Made by a program: the position numbers and the translations under genes. From positions 837,501 to 901,500 of the forward strand of contig NZ_CP040908.1 of assembly GCF_013488205.1 (NCBI RefSeq): DNA of 64,000 nt, written 5' to 3'. This DNA comes from Empedobacter falsenii. GTDB taxonomy: Bacteria; Bacteroidota; Bacteroidia; Flavobacteriales; Weeksellaceae. Shown piece after piece: positions 24,352-33,256 of this stretch; the stretch's first letter is position 1; every line of letters begins with the position of its first letter. The notes below the pieces were generated by a model. That model was not told the DNA's origin. It did no database searches and saw nothing but the letters and a program-made list of their open reading frames with translations.

Positions 24352-25506
24352 ATGAACATAGTTCTTTTTGATGGCGAAGAATGGGAAGATTTTTTGCCCC
24401 TAACATTTACAAGACCTGTAGCAGCCCTAAGAATGGGAATATTGAGTTTTGCAGAACGTTGGGAAAAAATACTAAATACAGAGGTTTCTTATCAAACGAA
24501 ACCTTATTTGCAAGAAAAATTTCCTGCTAAACTTCAAACAGAAAATACATTTATCAACCCAACTTTTTTTCCGAATGAAAAATTAATTGAAGCGATAAAG
24601 GATTTAAAACCAAATCAAACCCTAATTTTTGACAATCAACTTGTAGCAGTTAAATCAACTGAAGAAACTCCAAAAATCACATCAGACGTTATTCAATTTG
24701 AAGATGAAGTAATACATCTACAACATTCTTGGGATATGTTTACATACAATTTTCAAGCAATTGAATTTGATTTTGATTTAGTTACAAAAGGAAGAACTTC
24801 TCAACCAATATCAGCAACCAACCAAGTTTTAGCTCCCGAAAAAATATTTATTGAAGAAGGTGCGAAAGTTGAATTTTCTATTTTGAATGCATCAGAAGGT
24901 CCAATTTATATCGGAAAAGATGCCGAAATTATGGAAGGTTCTATGATTCGTGGCGGATTAGCTTTATGCGAGCATGCAAAAATAAATATGGGTGCAAAAA
25001 TATACGCTGGTTGTACGATTGGTCCTTTTTGTAAAGTTGGTGGTGAATTAAATAATTCAATCTTAACAGCATATTCAAATAAAGGACATGATGGGTTTTT
25101 AGGGAATTCTGTAATTGGAGAATGGTGCAATTTAGGCGCGGATACAAATAACTCAAACTTGAAAAATAATTATGCAGAAGTAAAGTTATGGAGTTATAAC
25201 CAAAAAAGATTTGTAAAAACAGGTTTGCAATTTTGTGGTTTAATAATGGGCGATTATGCTAAATCTGCAATCAATACACAATTTAATACTGGTACAGTTG
25301 TTGGAGTTTGTGCGAACGTTTTTCAATCAGGTTTTCCACCAAATATGATTAAACATTATAGTTGGGGTGGACAATCAAACGCTCCTGTTTTTAATTTTGA
25401 TAAAGCTTGTGAAGCTGCAGAAAAAATGATGGAAAGAAGAAAAATTGCTTTTACACTTGCTGATAAAAGAATTTTAGAACATATTTTTAATTTAAATAAT
25501 AACTAA
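24352..25506 (+). CDS. GlmU-like putative sugar nucleotidyltransferase/acyltransferase
   Basis: A 384-residue protein. The ATG at 24352 gives MNIVLFDGEEWEDFLPLTFTRPVAALRMG, the N-terminus of the alternative Bacteroidota GlmU-like family. The C-terminal half is a left-handed beta-helix with hexapeptide repeats (IYIGKDAEIMEGSMIRGG, INMGAKIYAGCTIGPFC). A frame open to 24295 is rejected because the promoter box lies inside it. It probably makes a nucleotide-activated sugar for envelope synthesis. The Rossmann loop of classical GlmU (GxGTRMxS) is not visible, so whether it is a uridylyltransferase is open. Confidence 0.75.
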   Translation: MNIVLFDGEEWEDFLPLTFTRPVAALRMGILSFAERWEKILNTEVSYQTKPYLQEKFPAKLQTENTFINPTFFPNEKLIEAIKDLKPNQTLIFDNQLVAVKSTEETPKITSDVIQFEDEVIHLQHSWDMFTYNFQAIEFDFDLVTKGRTSQPISATNQVLAPEKIFIEEGAKVEFSILNASEGPIYIGKDAEIMEGSMIRGGLALCEHAKINMGAKIYAGCTIGPFCKVGGELNNSILTAYSNKGHDGFLGNSVIGEWCNLGADTNNSNLKNNYAEVKLWSYNQKRFVKTGLQFCGLIMGDYAKSAINTQFNTGTVVGVCANVFQSGFPPNMIKHYSWGGQSNAPVFNFDKACEAAEKMMERRKIAFTLADKRILEHIFNLNNN

Positions 25507-25599
25507 TTTAATAACGAGTAAATCATAAGAATTTTAGTTTAAAATTGTAATATGATTAATTTTACGTGTTAATCTTTTAACAATTAATTAAAAAATCCT

Positions 25600-25607
25600 T
25601 AATTTTG
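25600..25607 (+). promoter_or_regulatory. -7 promoter box of the CBS-type gene
   Basis: TAATTTTG is a perfect TAnnTTTG match 28 bases before the ATG at 25636, in an AT-rich intergenic stretch. Confidence 0.5.
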
Positions 25608-25635
25608 CTTTTTGTTAGAAAAGAATATTTGTGAA

Positions 25636-26673
25636 ATGACTGGTAAATATAAAAACGTTTTAGAGTTAATTGGAGATACTCCATTAGTTCAATTAAACAG
25701 AATTAACCAAGACATTCCAGGCGAAGTTTATGCAAAGTTAGAATGTTACAATCCTGGACATTCAACAAAAGACAGAATAGCTTTACATATTATAGAAGAG
25801 GCTGAAAAAAATGGTCTATTAAAACCTGGTGCTACGATTGTAGAAACAACTTCAGGTAACACTGGATTTGCTGTAGCTATGGTGGCTATCGTAAAAGGGT
25901 ACAAATGTATCTTAGCGGTATCGGATAAAACAAAGGCAGAAAAGATTTCATTCTTGAAAGCGATGGGAGCAAAAGTATTTTTGTGCCCTGCGAATGTACC
26001 TGCTGATGATCCAAGATCATATTACGAAGTAGCAAAACGTATTGCTGCGGAAACGCCAAATTCTCTTTATATTAATCAATATTTTAATCAAGGGAATACA
26101 GAAGCTCACTATTTAACAACAGGTCCTGAAATCTGGAATCAAACAGAGGGTAAAATTACTCACCTAATCGGTTGTACAGGTACAGGAGGAACTTTGACAG
26201 GTAGTGCACGTTATATAAAAGAGCAAAACCCAGATGTAAAAATCATCGGAGTTGATGCTTATGGATCAATCTTGAAAGGTTATCACGAAACTGGTAAAAT
26301 TGATCAAAATGATATCTATCCTTACAGAATCGAAGGAATGGGAAAAAATTTGGTTCCTGGAGCTTTAGATTTTGAAATGGTTGATTCTTTTATCAAAGTG
26401 ACAGACGAAGAAGCTGCTTATCGCACAAGAGAAATTGCTTTGAAAGAAGGAATTATGGCAGGATATACTTCTGGTGCTGCTACACAAGCATATAAACAAT
26501 TGGCTGAAGCTGGAGAATTTGACGAAAATTCTTTAGTTGTAATTTTGTATCCAGACCACGGATCACGTTATATGACAAAAGTCTTTAGTGATGATTGGAT
26601 GGCAGAGCAAGGCTTTACAAATAGCAGACTCAATGGTTTAGAAGCTCGAGCAACAGTCGAAAGAATCAAATAA
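25636..26673 (+). CDS. CBS/cysteine-synthase-type PLP enzyme, candidate cysteate synthase
   Basis: A 345-residue fold-type-II PLP enzyme. The ATG at 25636 is preferred to the in-frame TTG at 25612. PLP lysine is Lys45 in GHSTKDRIA, with TSGNTG and GTGGTLTG for the substrate and phosphate loops. The ending [16 protein letters not shown] resembles the catalytic core of cystathionine beta-synthase, and CBS regulatory domains are absent. The next gene is an alpha-oxoamine synthase, and serC-serA, which supply O-phosphoserine, follow. Such an enzyme beside an acyltransferase fits cysteate synthesis from phosphoserine and sulfite for sulfonolipids. Ordinary cysteine or cystathionine synthesis is the alternative. 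Confidence 0.75.
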   Translation: MTGKYKNVLELIGDTPLVQLNRINQDIPGEVYAKLECYNPGHSTKDRIALHIIEEAEKNGLLKPGATIVETTSGNTGFAVAMVAIVKGYKCILAVSDKTKAEKISFLKAMGAKVFLCPANVPADDPRSYYEVAKRIAAETPNSLYINQYFNQGNTEAHYLTTGPEIWNQTEGKITHLIGCTGTGGTLTGSARYIKEQNPDVKIIGVDAYGSILKGYHETGKIDQNDIYPYRIEGMGKNLVPGALDFEMVDSFIKVTDEEAAYRTREIALKEGIMAGYTSGAATQAYKQLAEAGEFDENSLVVILYPDHGSRYMTKVFSDDWMAEQGFTNSRLNGLEARATVERIK

Positions 26674-26677
26674 TACG

Positions 26678-26685
26678 TATATTTG
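26678..26685 (+). promoter_or_regulatory. -7-like box after the CBS-type gene
   Basis: TATATTTG, a perfect consensus match, lies 5 bases after the stop of the CBS-type gene and 81 bases before the oxoamine-synthase start. A transcript from here would run through the hairpin at 26702-26738. Confidence 0.4.
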
Positions 26686-26701
26686 TAAAAATTAAATATT
26701 T

Positions 26702-26738
26702 AAAGTAGGTAGTGTTCGTTCACTTTCTACTTTTTTTC
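26702..26738 (+). terminator. Hairpin with T-run before the oxoamine-synthase gene
   Basis: AAAGTAGGTAGTG folds on CACTTTCTACTTT with one internal mismatch and a G-T pair, followed by seven T. It is either the terminator of the CBS-type gene or an attenuator in the leader of the next gene, because a promoter box precedes it. Confidence 0.5.
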
Positions 26739-26766
26739 AATTAATAAAAAATTAAACTATAATAAA

Positions 26767-28026
26767 ATGGACATTTTTGAACGTTTAAAACAGAACCCTG
26801 GACCATTAGGTCAATTCGCTGATTATGGTGAAGGTTATTATGTTTTTCCACAGTTAAAAGGAGAAATTGGACCCGTAATGGAATTCCAAGGTAAAAAAGT
26901 AATTACTTGGTCAATCAATAACTACTTAGGTTTAGCTAATCACCCAGAAGTTCGTAAAGCGGATGCTGATGCTGCGGCACAATATGGTATGGCTTATCCA
27001 ATGGGAGCTCGTGCAATGTCTGGTCAAACAGATTATCACGCTCAATTAGAGCAAGAATTGGCTGATTTCGTTCAAAAAGAATCTGCTTATTTAATGAATT
27101 TCGGGTACCAAGGTATGGTATCTACAATTGATGCTTTAGTATCTAAAAATGATGTAATCGTTTATGATGCTGAATGTCATGCTTGTATTGTTGATGGTGT
27201 TCGTTTACACTTTGGTAAACGTTTTATTTATCAACACAATAATATCGAGAGTTTCGAAAAAACAATTATTCGTGCACGTAAATTAGCTGACAAACAAGGC
27301 GGTGGAATTTTAGTGATTACAGAAGGTGTTTTCGGAATGACAGGTAAACAAGGAATCTTGAAAGAGATTGCAGCTTACAAAGACGAATACAAATTCCGTT
27401 TATTGGTAGACGATGCACATGGTTTTGGTACTTTAGGTAAAACTGGAGCTGGAGCTGGAGAGGAGCAAGGTTGTCAAGATAAGATTGATATCTATTTCTC
27501 AACTTTCGCAAAATCTATGGCAGGTTTCGGAGCATTTATCGCTGGTAACAAAGATATTATCCGTATTTTAAAATATAATTTACGTTCTCAAATTTTCGCT
27601 AAATCATTGACAATGCCAATGGTAATCGGAGGTTTAAAACGTCTTGAATTGTTACGTTCTCAACCAGAACTTAAAGATAAGTTATGGCACAATGTAGAAA
27701 AAATTCAGAAAGGATTAGAAGAAAGAGGATTTGATATTGGAGGTTCTAACACGTGTGTTACACCAATCGTATTGAATGGTTCTCCTATCGAAGCGACTGT
27801 ATTAGCGAAAGAAATGCGTGAAGAATATGGTATTTTCGTTTCTGTAGTGGTTTATCCAGTTATTCCAAAAGGAATGATTATTTTCCGTATTATCCCAACT
27901 GCTGCTCACGAAGACGAGCACATCGAATATACGTTAAACTCATTTGCTGAGATTAAAGATAAATTAGCTGACGGATATTACAAACGCAAAGCAGAAGAAT
28001 TGAATGTTGATTTTGTTCAATACTAA
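26767..28026 (+). CDS. Serine-palmitoyltransferase-like alpha-oxoamine synthase, candidate cysteate acyltransferase
   Basis: A 419-residue fold-type-I PLP enzyme. His138 in DAECHACIVDG stacks on PLP, Asp216 and His218 lie in VDDAHGFG, and the Schiff-base lysine is Lys249 in STFAKSMAGFGAF. The family condenses an amino acid with acyl-CoA or acyl-ACP and releases CO2. It is more diverged from Bacteroides serine palmitoyltransferase than I would expect of an orthologue (FAKSMAGFGAF against FSKSLASIGGF). In Flavobacteriia this class includes the cysteate acyltransferase of capnine and sulfobacin synthesis. Placement after a possible cysteate synthase favours that role; sphingolipid synthesis from serine is the alternative. 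A terminator follows. Confidence 0.78.
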   Translation: MDIFERLKQNPGPLGQFADYGEGYYVFPQLKGEIGPVMEFQGKKVITWSINNYLGLANHPEVRKADADAAAQYGMAYPMGARAMSGQTDYHAQLEQELADFVQKESAYLMNFGYQGMVSTIDALVSKNDVIVYDAECHACIVDGVRLHFGKRFIYQHNNIESFEKTIIRARKLADKQGGGILVITEGVFGMTGKQGILKEIAAYKDEYKFRLLVDDAHGFGTLGKTGAGAGEEQGCQDKIDIYFSTFAKSMAGFGAFIAGNKDIIRILKYNLRSQIFAKSLTMPMVIGGLKRLELLRSQPELKDKLWHNVEKIQKGLEERGFDIGGSNTCVTPIVLNGSPIEATVLAKEMREEYGIFVSVVVYPVIPKGMIIFRIIPTAAHEDEHIEYTLNSFAEIKDKLADGYYKRKAEELNVDFVQY

Positions 28027-28051
28027 AATAAATATTCAATCAAATAATAGA

Positions 28052-28086
28052 AAAACCCTAAACTAAATAAGTTTAGGGTTTTTTGT
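28052..28086 (+). terminator. Intrinsic terminator
   Basis: AAAACCCTAAAC (28052-28063) pairs perfectly with GTTTAGGGTTTT (28071-28082), followed by T. It separates the oxoamine-synthase gene from serC. Confidence 0.85.
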
Positions 28087-28141
28087 TTGTATTCTGTTCA
28101 AAAGTTAAGTAATTATTCCCTTCTTTCCACATTTGATTTAC

Positions 28142-28149
28142 TATATTTG
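28142..28149 (+). promoter_or_regulatory. -7 promoter box of serC
   Basis: TATATTTG matches TAnnTTTG exactly, 39 bases before the serC ATG. serC-serA therefore probably has its own promoter. Confidence 0.5.
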
Positions 28150-28188
28150 TTTACAAATTAAACACACAAACACACAACAATTTTAATT

Positions 28189-29259
28189 ATGAAAATTCAC
28201 AATTTTAGTGCAGGACCATGCATTTTACCACAAGTTGTTTTTGACAAAATGGCTCAAGCTTGTTTAGATTTCAACAATTCAGGAACATCAATTTTAGAAA
28301 TTTCTCACCGTCGCAAAGATGCGGTAGAAGTGATTGATACAGCAAGAGCGTTGGTAAAAGAATTGATGAATGTTCCAGAAACGCATGACGTAGTTTTTAT
28401 GCAAGGCGGAGCTTCATTGCAATTTCCTACTGTAGCTTACAATTTATTGAAAGAAGGCGGAAAAGCAGCTTATACACAAACAGGAAAATGGGCAGAAAAT
28501 GCTATCAAAGAAGCGAAGCGTTTCGGAGAAATTGAAGTTATAGCTTCTTCAAAAGATCAAAATTATAATTATATTCCGAAAGGATATACTGTTCCTTCAG
28601 ATGTAGATTATTTTCACTGCACATCAAATAATACTATTTTTGGAACACAAATGAAAGAGTTTCCAAATTCTCCAGTTCCAATGGTTTGTGATATGTCTTC
28701 GGATATTTTATCTCGCACAATTGATGTTTCTAAATTCGGAGTAATCTATGCTGGAGCTCAAAAAAATATGGGACCTGCAGGTTCTGCCGTTGCAATCGTT
28801 CAAAAAGATTTATTAGGTAAAACAGGACGTAATATTCCTGATTATTTAAACTACGAAACACATATCAAAAAAGAATCATCGTTTAACACTTGGCCAGTAA
28901 TTGCAATTTACGGTGTTATGTTAAATTTACAATGGTTAAAAGAGCAAGGTGGAGTAGAAGCGATTGCAAAAATTAATACTGCAAAAGCGGATGCAATGTA
29001 TGCTGAAATTGATCGTAACGGATTATTTACAGGAACTGCTACAACAGAAGATCGTTCTCAAATGAATGCTACTTTTGTCTTAAATAACGAAGATTTCAAA
29101 GCTGATTTTGACGCAATGTTAAAAGAAGCTGGAGTTGTTTCTTTGGCTGGTCACCGCGATGTTGGTGGATACCGTGCGTCAATGTACAACGCTTTACCAT
29201 TAGAATCTGTTCAAGTTTTGGTAGAAGTAATGAAACAATTTGAACAAAAATTTGGTTAA
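28189..29259 (+). CDS. serC: Phosphoserine aminotransferase
   Basis: A 356-residue PLP enzyme that makes O-phospho-L-serine from 3-phosphohydroxypyruvate and glutamate. The family start is NFSAGPCILPQVV, then EISHRRKD, MQGGASLQF, the PLP lysine Lys192 in YAGAQKNMGPAG, and the end GHRDVGGYRASMYNALPLESVQVL. It is followed by serA on the same strand. The order serC-serA is usual in Bacteroidota. O-phosphoserine would feed serine synthesis and, in this neighbourhood, possibly cysteate synthesis. Confidence 0.95.
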   Translation: MKIHNFSAGPCILPQVVFDKMAQACLDFNNSGTSILEISHRRKDAVEVIDTARALVKELMNVPETHDVVFMQGGASLQFPTVAYNLLKEGGKAAYTQTGKWAENAIKEAKRFGEIEVIASSKDQNYNYIPKGYTVPSDVDYFHCTSNNTIFGTQMKEFPNSPVPMVCDMSSDILSRTIDVSKFGVIYAGAQKNMGPAGSAVAIVQKDLLGKTGRNIPDYLNYETHIKKESSFNTWPVIAIYGVMLNLQWLKEQGGVEAIAKINTAKADAMYAEIDRNGLFTGTATTEDRSQMNATFVLNNEDFKADFDAMLKEAGVVSLAGHRDVGGYRASMYNALPLESVQVLVEVMKQFEQKFG

Positions 29260-29264
29260 TCAGC

Positions 29265-29314
29265 AGATATTAGACGCTAGATATTAGTATTGAGAAATAT
29301 ATTATCTAACATCT
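29265..29314. repeat. Short degenerate repeat between serC and serA
   Basis: AGATATTAG occurs at 29265-29273 and 29279-29287, and a near inverse CTAACATCT at 29306-29314 could pair with either. It looks like a remnant of a small extragenic repeat or a weak mRNA hairpin. Confidence 0.35.
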
Positions 29315-29346
29315 AAAATTTCGCATCTTAATTCTATAATAAAAAC

Positions 29347-30297
29347 ATGAAAATATTAGCAAACGACGGAATTTCTAAGGCAGGAATAGAAGCTTTAGAA
29401 GCAAAAGGTTTCGAAGTAATAACTGCTCACGTAGCACAAGAACAATTAGAAAATTATATCAACGAAAACGGAATAGAAGTACTTTTAGTACGTTCTGCGA
29501 CTAAAGTTCGTCAACCTTTGATTGATGCGACAAATCTTAAAATTATTGGTCGTGGTGGAGTTGGTATGGACAATATCGATGTTGCTTATGCACGCGAAAA
29601 AGGAATTCAAGTCATTAATACGCCAGCATCTTCTTCTCAATCGGTAGCAGAATTTGTGATTGCGCATTTGTTTTCTATCGTTCGTAATTTGCACCAAGCC
29701 AATCGTAATATGCCTTTAGAAGGAGATTCTAACTTCAATGGATTGAAAAAAGCTTACGCAAAAGCAATCGAATTGAGAGGGAAAACAATGGGTGTGATCG
29801 GTTTTGGTCGTATCGGTGTAGAAGTAATTCGTGAAGCGATTGGTTTAGGAATGAATATTTTAGTGTATGATAAATTTCCAGCAACACGTGACATCGAATT
29901 AGAATTTTTTGATGGTCAAAAATTAACGTTTACAATCACTTCTGTTGATTTTGATGAAGTCATTACAAAAGCAGATTTCATTTCGTTACATGTTCCAGCG
30001 CAAGATGGATATATTTTGGGCGAGAAAGAATTTGCAAAAATGAAAGATGGCGTGATTGTAATTAACACGGCTCGTGGAGGAGTTGTTGATGAAAAAGCGT
30101 TAGTTGATGCAATCGAAGATGGTAAAGTTGCAGGTGCGGCTTTAGATGTTTTCGAGAATGAGCCAACACCAGAAATGGGCTTGTTGATGAACGAATCGTT
30201 GTCGTTATCTCCTCATATTGCAGGTTCTACGAATGAAGCGCAGGACAGAATTGGAACTGAATTAGCTTCGCAAATCGTTGAGATTTACGGAAAATAA
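29347..30297 (+). CDS. serA: D-3-phosphoglycerate dehydrogenase (short form)
   Basis: A 316-residue NAD-dependent D-2-hydroxyacid dehydrogenase that commits 3-phosphoglycerate to serine synthesis. It shows GRGGVGMDNIDV, the Rossmann motif GFGRIGVEV, INTARGGVVDEKAL with the catalytic Arg, and the catalytic His in SPHIAGSTNEAQ. The C-terminal ACT/ASB domains of longer SerA enzymes are missing, so serine feedback through ACT is not expected. It lies 87 bp after serC. Confidence 0.93.
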   Translation: MKILANDGISKAGIEALEAKGFEVITAHVAQEQLENYINENGIEVLLVRSATKVRQPLIDATNLKIIGRGGVGMDNIDVAYAREKGIQVINTPASSSQSVAEFVIAHLFSIVRNLHQANRNMPLEGDSNFNGLKKAYAKAIELRGKTMGVIGFGRIGVEVIREAIGLGMNILVYDKFPATRDIELEFFDGQKLTFTITSVDFDEVITKADFISLHVPAQDGYILGEKEFAKMKDGVIVINTARGGVVDEKALVDAIEDGKVAGAALDVFENEPTPEMGLLMNESLSLSPHIAGSTNEAQDRIGTELASQIVEIYGK

Positions 30298-30330
30298 TTT
30301 TGAGTTTCATTCTATCTAAAACTATTCAAA

Positions 30331-31578
30331 ATGCCTCAATTTAAACCATTCAAAGGAATTCGACCTACAGAAGAAACTTCTCAAGAATTTGTAACGCTTG
30401 CCGTTAATCAATATTCGAAAGAAGAATTGGACTATTATATCAATAACAGAGAACACTCTTTTTTGCATATTATTTTGCCAACTTGGGACGAAACGATTCA
30501 AGATCCGAAAGAAAAATTCAGAAAAGTTCGCGAGAATTTCGAGAATTTTATTTCGAAAAAAATATTAACGCAAGACAAGTCTTCTTTTTATATTTATCAA
30601 GTGATACAGCCTGATGGACGCGAAACAAAAGGACTTTTGGGCTTGGTGAATATTGATGATTATCGTCAAAATAAAATTAAAAAACACGAAGAAACATTGG
30701 AACGTCGTGTGGAATTATTTGCTGATTATTTGAAGGAATCTCACTTCCATGCGGAGCCTGTTTTATTGACTTATAAACCTGCTCAACGTGTAGATTTGTT
30801 AATTGATACAGAAATGAAACGCAAGCCGATTCTAAAAATAGAAGAAGAAAACGGAACGCAACATTTATTGTGGAGAGTTGATAATCGATTGAATTTAAAA
30901 CAATTAAAAGATTCGATCGAGAAATTGGACGAATTGTACATTGCAGATGGACATCATCGTATGGAAAGTTCGGAACGATACACAAAATTTGCGGTTGAAA
31001 ATTCGAAAGATGAAGTCTATGGTGATGAAGCGTTTAATTATACGTTAGCACTTTTAGTTTCGAATGAAGATTTGATTATCAATGATTATAATCGATTAAT
31101 TAAAGATTTAAATGGCTTAACTCCAGAAGCATTTTTAACTGCTTTAGAAGTTGATTTTGAAATTATTCCGAAAGTTGATGAATTAGTTGTGCCAACAAAA
31201 AAACATCATATTGTGATGTATTTAGATGGTCAATTTTATAGTTTATATGTCAAAAATAACTTATTGACAACCGAAGGATTAAGCGAGTTGGATACGTATA
31301 TTTTCGAAGAAAATGTGATGAAACCAATTCTTAATATTCAAGATTCTAAAAAGGATAAACGTGTTCATTACGAATGTGGAACGCGTAATAGAGAAGGAGT
31401 GGAAGCACTTAAAAACAAGGTTGATCATCACGATTATATTGCTGCTTTTGCTTTCTATCCAGTGGATGTGAAGGATTTGCAATTGATTGCAGATTTAGGG
31501 CTTAAAATGCCTCCAAAAAGTACATATATCGAACCAAAACCTTTAAGCGGTTTTGCTGTATTCGATTTGAAAGAATAA
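30331..31578 (+). CDS. DUF1015-family protein
   Basis: A 415-residue soluble protein matching DUF1015: MPQFKPFKGIRPT start, FYIYQVIQPDGRETKGLLGLVNIDDYRQNKI, the core IADGHHRMESSERY and FAFYPVDVKDLQLIADLGLKMPPKSTYIEPK near the end. The family often lies next to serA and PLP genes across bacteria, as it does here between serA (33 bp before) and the PLP homeostasis gene (3 bp after). Its activity is not known to me. The HHR segment resembles a metal or phosphate site. Confidence 0.88.
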   Translation: MPQFKPFKGIRPTEETSQEFVTLAVNQYSKEELDYYINNREHSFLHIILPTWDETIQDPKEKFRKVRENFENFISKKILTQDKSSFYIYQVIQPDGRETKGLLGLVNIDDYRQNKIKKHEETLERRVELFADYLKESHFHAEPVLLTYKPAQRVDLLIDTEMKRKPILKIEEENGTQHLLWRVDNRLNLKQLKDSIEKLDELYIADGHHRMESSERYTKFAVENSKDEVYGDEAFNYTLALLVSNEDLIINDYNRLIKDLNGLTPEAFLTALEVDFEIIPKVDELVVPTKKHHIVMYLDGQFYSLYVKNNLLTTEGLSELDTYIFEENVMKPILNIQDSKKDKRVHYECGTRNREGVEALKNKVDHHDYIAAFAFYPVDVKDLQLIADLGLKMPPKSTYIEPKPLSGFAVFDLKE

Positions 31579-31581
31579 AAA

Positions 31582-32241
31582 ATGAGTATTCAAGAAAATT
31601 TAAAAACAATCGAAGCTACAATTCCTGCTCATGTGACATTGGTAGCGGTTTCTAAGACAAAACCTGTAGAGGATTTGCAAGAAGCTTATGCGGCTGGAAT
31701 GCGAGATTTTGGAGAAAACAAAATTCAAGAAATGTGTGATAAATACGAAGTTCTTCCAAAGGATATTCGTTGGCATATGATTGGACATGTACAAACCAAC
31801 AAAGTGAAGTATATGGCGCCTTTTGTGCATTTAATTCATGGAGTTGATAGTCTAAAATTGTTGAAAGAAATTCACAAACAAGCCGAAAAAAATAATCGCG
31901 TAATTGATGTATTGTTGCAACAATTTATAGCAGATGAAGAAACTAAATTTGGTTTGGATCAAGAAGAAATTCAACAAATTATGCAAGAAGAAGTTCAGCA
32001 TTTACCAAATGTTCGCGTAGTTGGATTGATGGGAATGGCAACGTTTACGGAAGATGAAAATCAAATTAGAGAAGAGTTTCGTTCTTTAAAATCTAACTTT
32101 GATTCGTTGAAAAATAATTTCGAAAATCTAACTATTTTATCAATGGGAATGTCCGGAGATTATCAAATTGCGATAGAAGAAGGTAGTACAATGGTTCGCA
32201 TTGGAAGTTCGATCTTTGGACATCGTAATTATTCGATTTAA
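31582..32241 (+). CDS. YggS/PLPBP-family PLP homeostasis protein
   Basis: A 219-residue single-domain alanine-racemase-fold protein that binds PLP but has no known catalysis and buffers vitamin B6. Motifs are LVAVSKTKP with the PLP lysine, FGENKIQE, WHMIGHVQTNKVKY and LSMGMSGDYQIAIEEGSTMVRIGSSIFG. It starts 3 bp after the DUF1015 gene. Its presence fits a region with several PLP enzymes. A strong terminator follows. Confidence 0.93.
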   Translation: MSIQENLKTIEATIPAHVTLVAVSKTKPVEDLQEAYAAGMRDFGENKIQEMCDKYEVLPKDIRWHMIGHVQTNKVKYMAPFVHLIHGVDSLKLLKEIHKQAEKNNRVIDVLLQQFIADEETKFGLDQEEIQQIMQEEVQHLPNVRVVGLMGMATFTEDENQIREEFRSLKSNFDSLKNNFENLTILSMGMSGDYQIAIEEGSTMVRIGSSIFGHRNYSI

Positions 32242-32261
32242 TAGAATATTTTTACAATACA

Positions 32262-32298
32262 AAACCCCTAAAATTTATGTTTTAGGGGTTTATTTTTT
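32262..32298. terminator. Bidirectional terminator
   Basis: AAACCCCTAAAA (32262-32273) pairs with TTTTAGGGGTTT (32280-32291), followed by a T-rich stretch, between convergent genes. Confidence 0.85.
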
Positions 32299-32318
32299 TA
32301 TTATTTATAGAAAAATTT

Positions 32319-33254
32319 TTAAAAAGGTAAAGTGTCTAAATTGACATTTCCACCAGAAACGATTATCCCTATATTCATATTTTTATGACTTTCTTTTTCT
32401 TTGATTAATGCAGCTAAAGCCACAGCAGAAGAAGGTTCGCAAACAATTTTTAAACGTTCCCAAATTAATTTCATTGCTGCAATTATTTCTTGTTCTGTTA
32501 CACGTATTATTTTTTCTACACCTTTTTGGATGATGGGAAAATTAATATCACCTAATTCTGTTTTCAAACCATCTGCAATTGTATTTGTTGTAATGTTAGA
32601 TTCTATTTTTCCACTTTCTAACGAACGATAGGCATCATCTGCTTCAAAAGGTTCTCCACCGATTACTTTACAATTTTCACCAAAATTTTCCACAGCAATA
32701 GCTGTTCCCGCAATTAAACCTCCACCACCAACAGGAGTAAATATATAATTCAGGTCTGGATGTATTTCTAATAATTCTTTCGCTGCAGTTCCTTGTCCAA
32801 GAATAACATTGAGATCATTTGAAGGATGAATAAACGTTGCACCTTTTTGTATTTCGATTTGTTTTGCTGTTTTCTCTCTCGCTTCTAAAGTTGGTTCACA
32901 CTCGATTATTTGCCCATTGTATCCTTTTACAGCGTCTTTTTTAACTTGTGGAGCAGTTTTGGGCATTACAATAAAAGCTTCAATTCCCAAGCTTTTTGCT
33001 GCAAGTGCTAAAGCTTGAGCAAAATTACCAGAAGAATGTGTCACAACTCCTTTTTGCTTTTGTTCGTCTGTAAGTTGCATGATAGCATTTGTTGCACCAC
33101 GCATTTTGAAGGCACCCATTTTTTGAAAGTTTTCGCATTTAAAAAACAACTTCGCTCCAACTATTTCGTTCAATAAACTTGACGTTAAGATTGGTGTATT
33201 GTGAATAAAAGGTGAAATTCGTTGATGAGTTTCTATAATAGCTTGTTTGTACAT
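32319..33254 (-). CDS. Threonine/serine dehydratase or serine racemase (PLP)
   Basis: A 311-residue fold-type-II PLP enzyme of the catabolic, single-domain type. Lys50 in GAFKMRGATNA is the Schiff-base lysine; the substrate loop is SSGNFAQA and the phosphate loop is PVGGGGLIAG. No C-terminal ACT domain exists, so it is not biosynthetic IlvA. Serine racemase and threo-3-hydroxyaspartate dehydratase share this fold, and the choice cannot be made from sequence alone. The gene lies 2 bp downstream of a RidA-family gene, whose product hydrolyses the reactive enamine made by such dehydratases. Confidence 0.85.
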   Translation of the reverse strand: MYKQAIIETHQRISPFIHNTPILTSSLLNEIVGAKLFFKCENFQKMGAFKMRGATNAIMQLTDEQKQKGVVTHSSGNFAQALALAAKSLGIEAFIVMPKTAPQVKKDAVKGYNGQIIECEPTLEAREKTAKQIEIQKGATFIHPSNDLNVILGQGTAAKELLEIHPDLNYIFTPVGGGGLIAGTAIAVENFGENCKVIGGEPFEADDAYRSLESGKIESNITTNTIADGLKTELGDINFPIIQKGVEKIIRVTEQEIIAAMKLIWERLKIVCEPSSAVALAALIKEKESHKNMNIGIIVSGGNVNLDTLPF

Positions 33255-33256
33255 CG

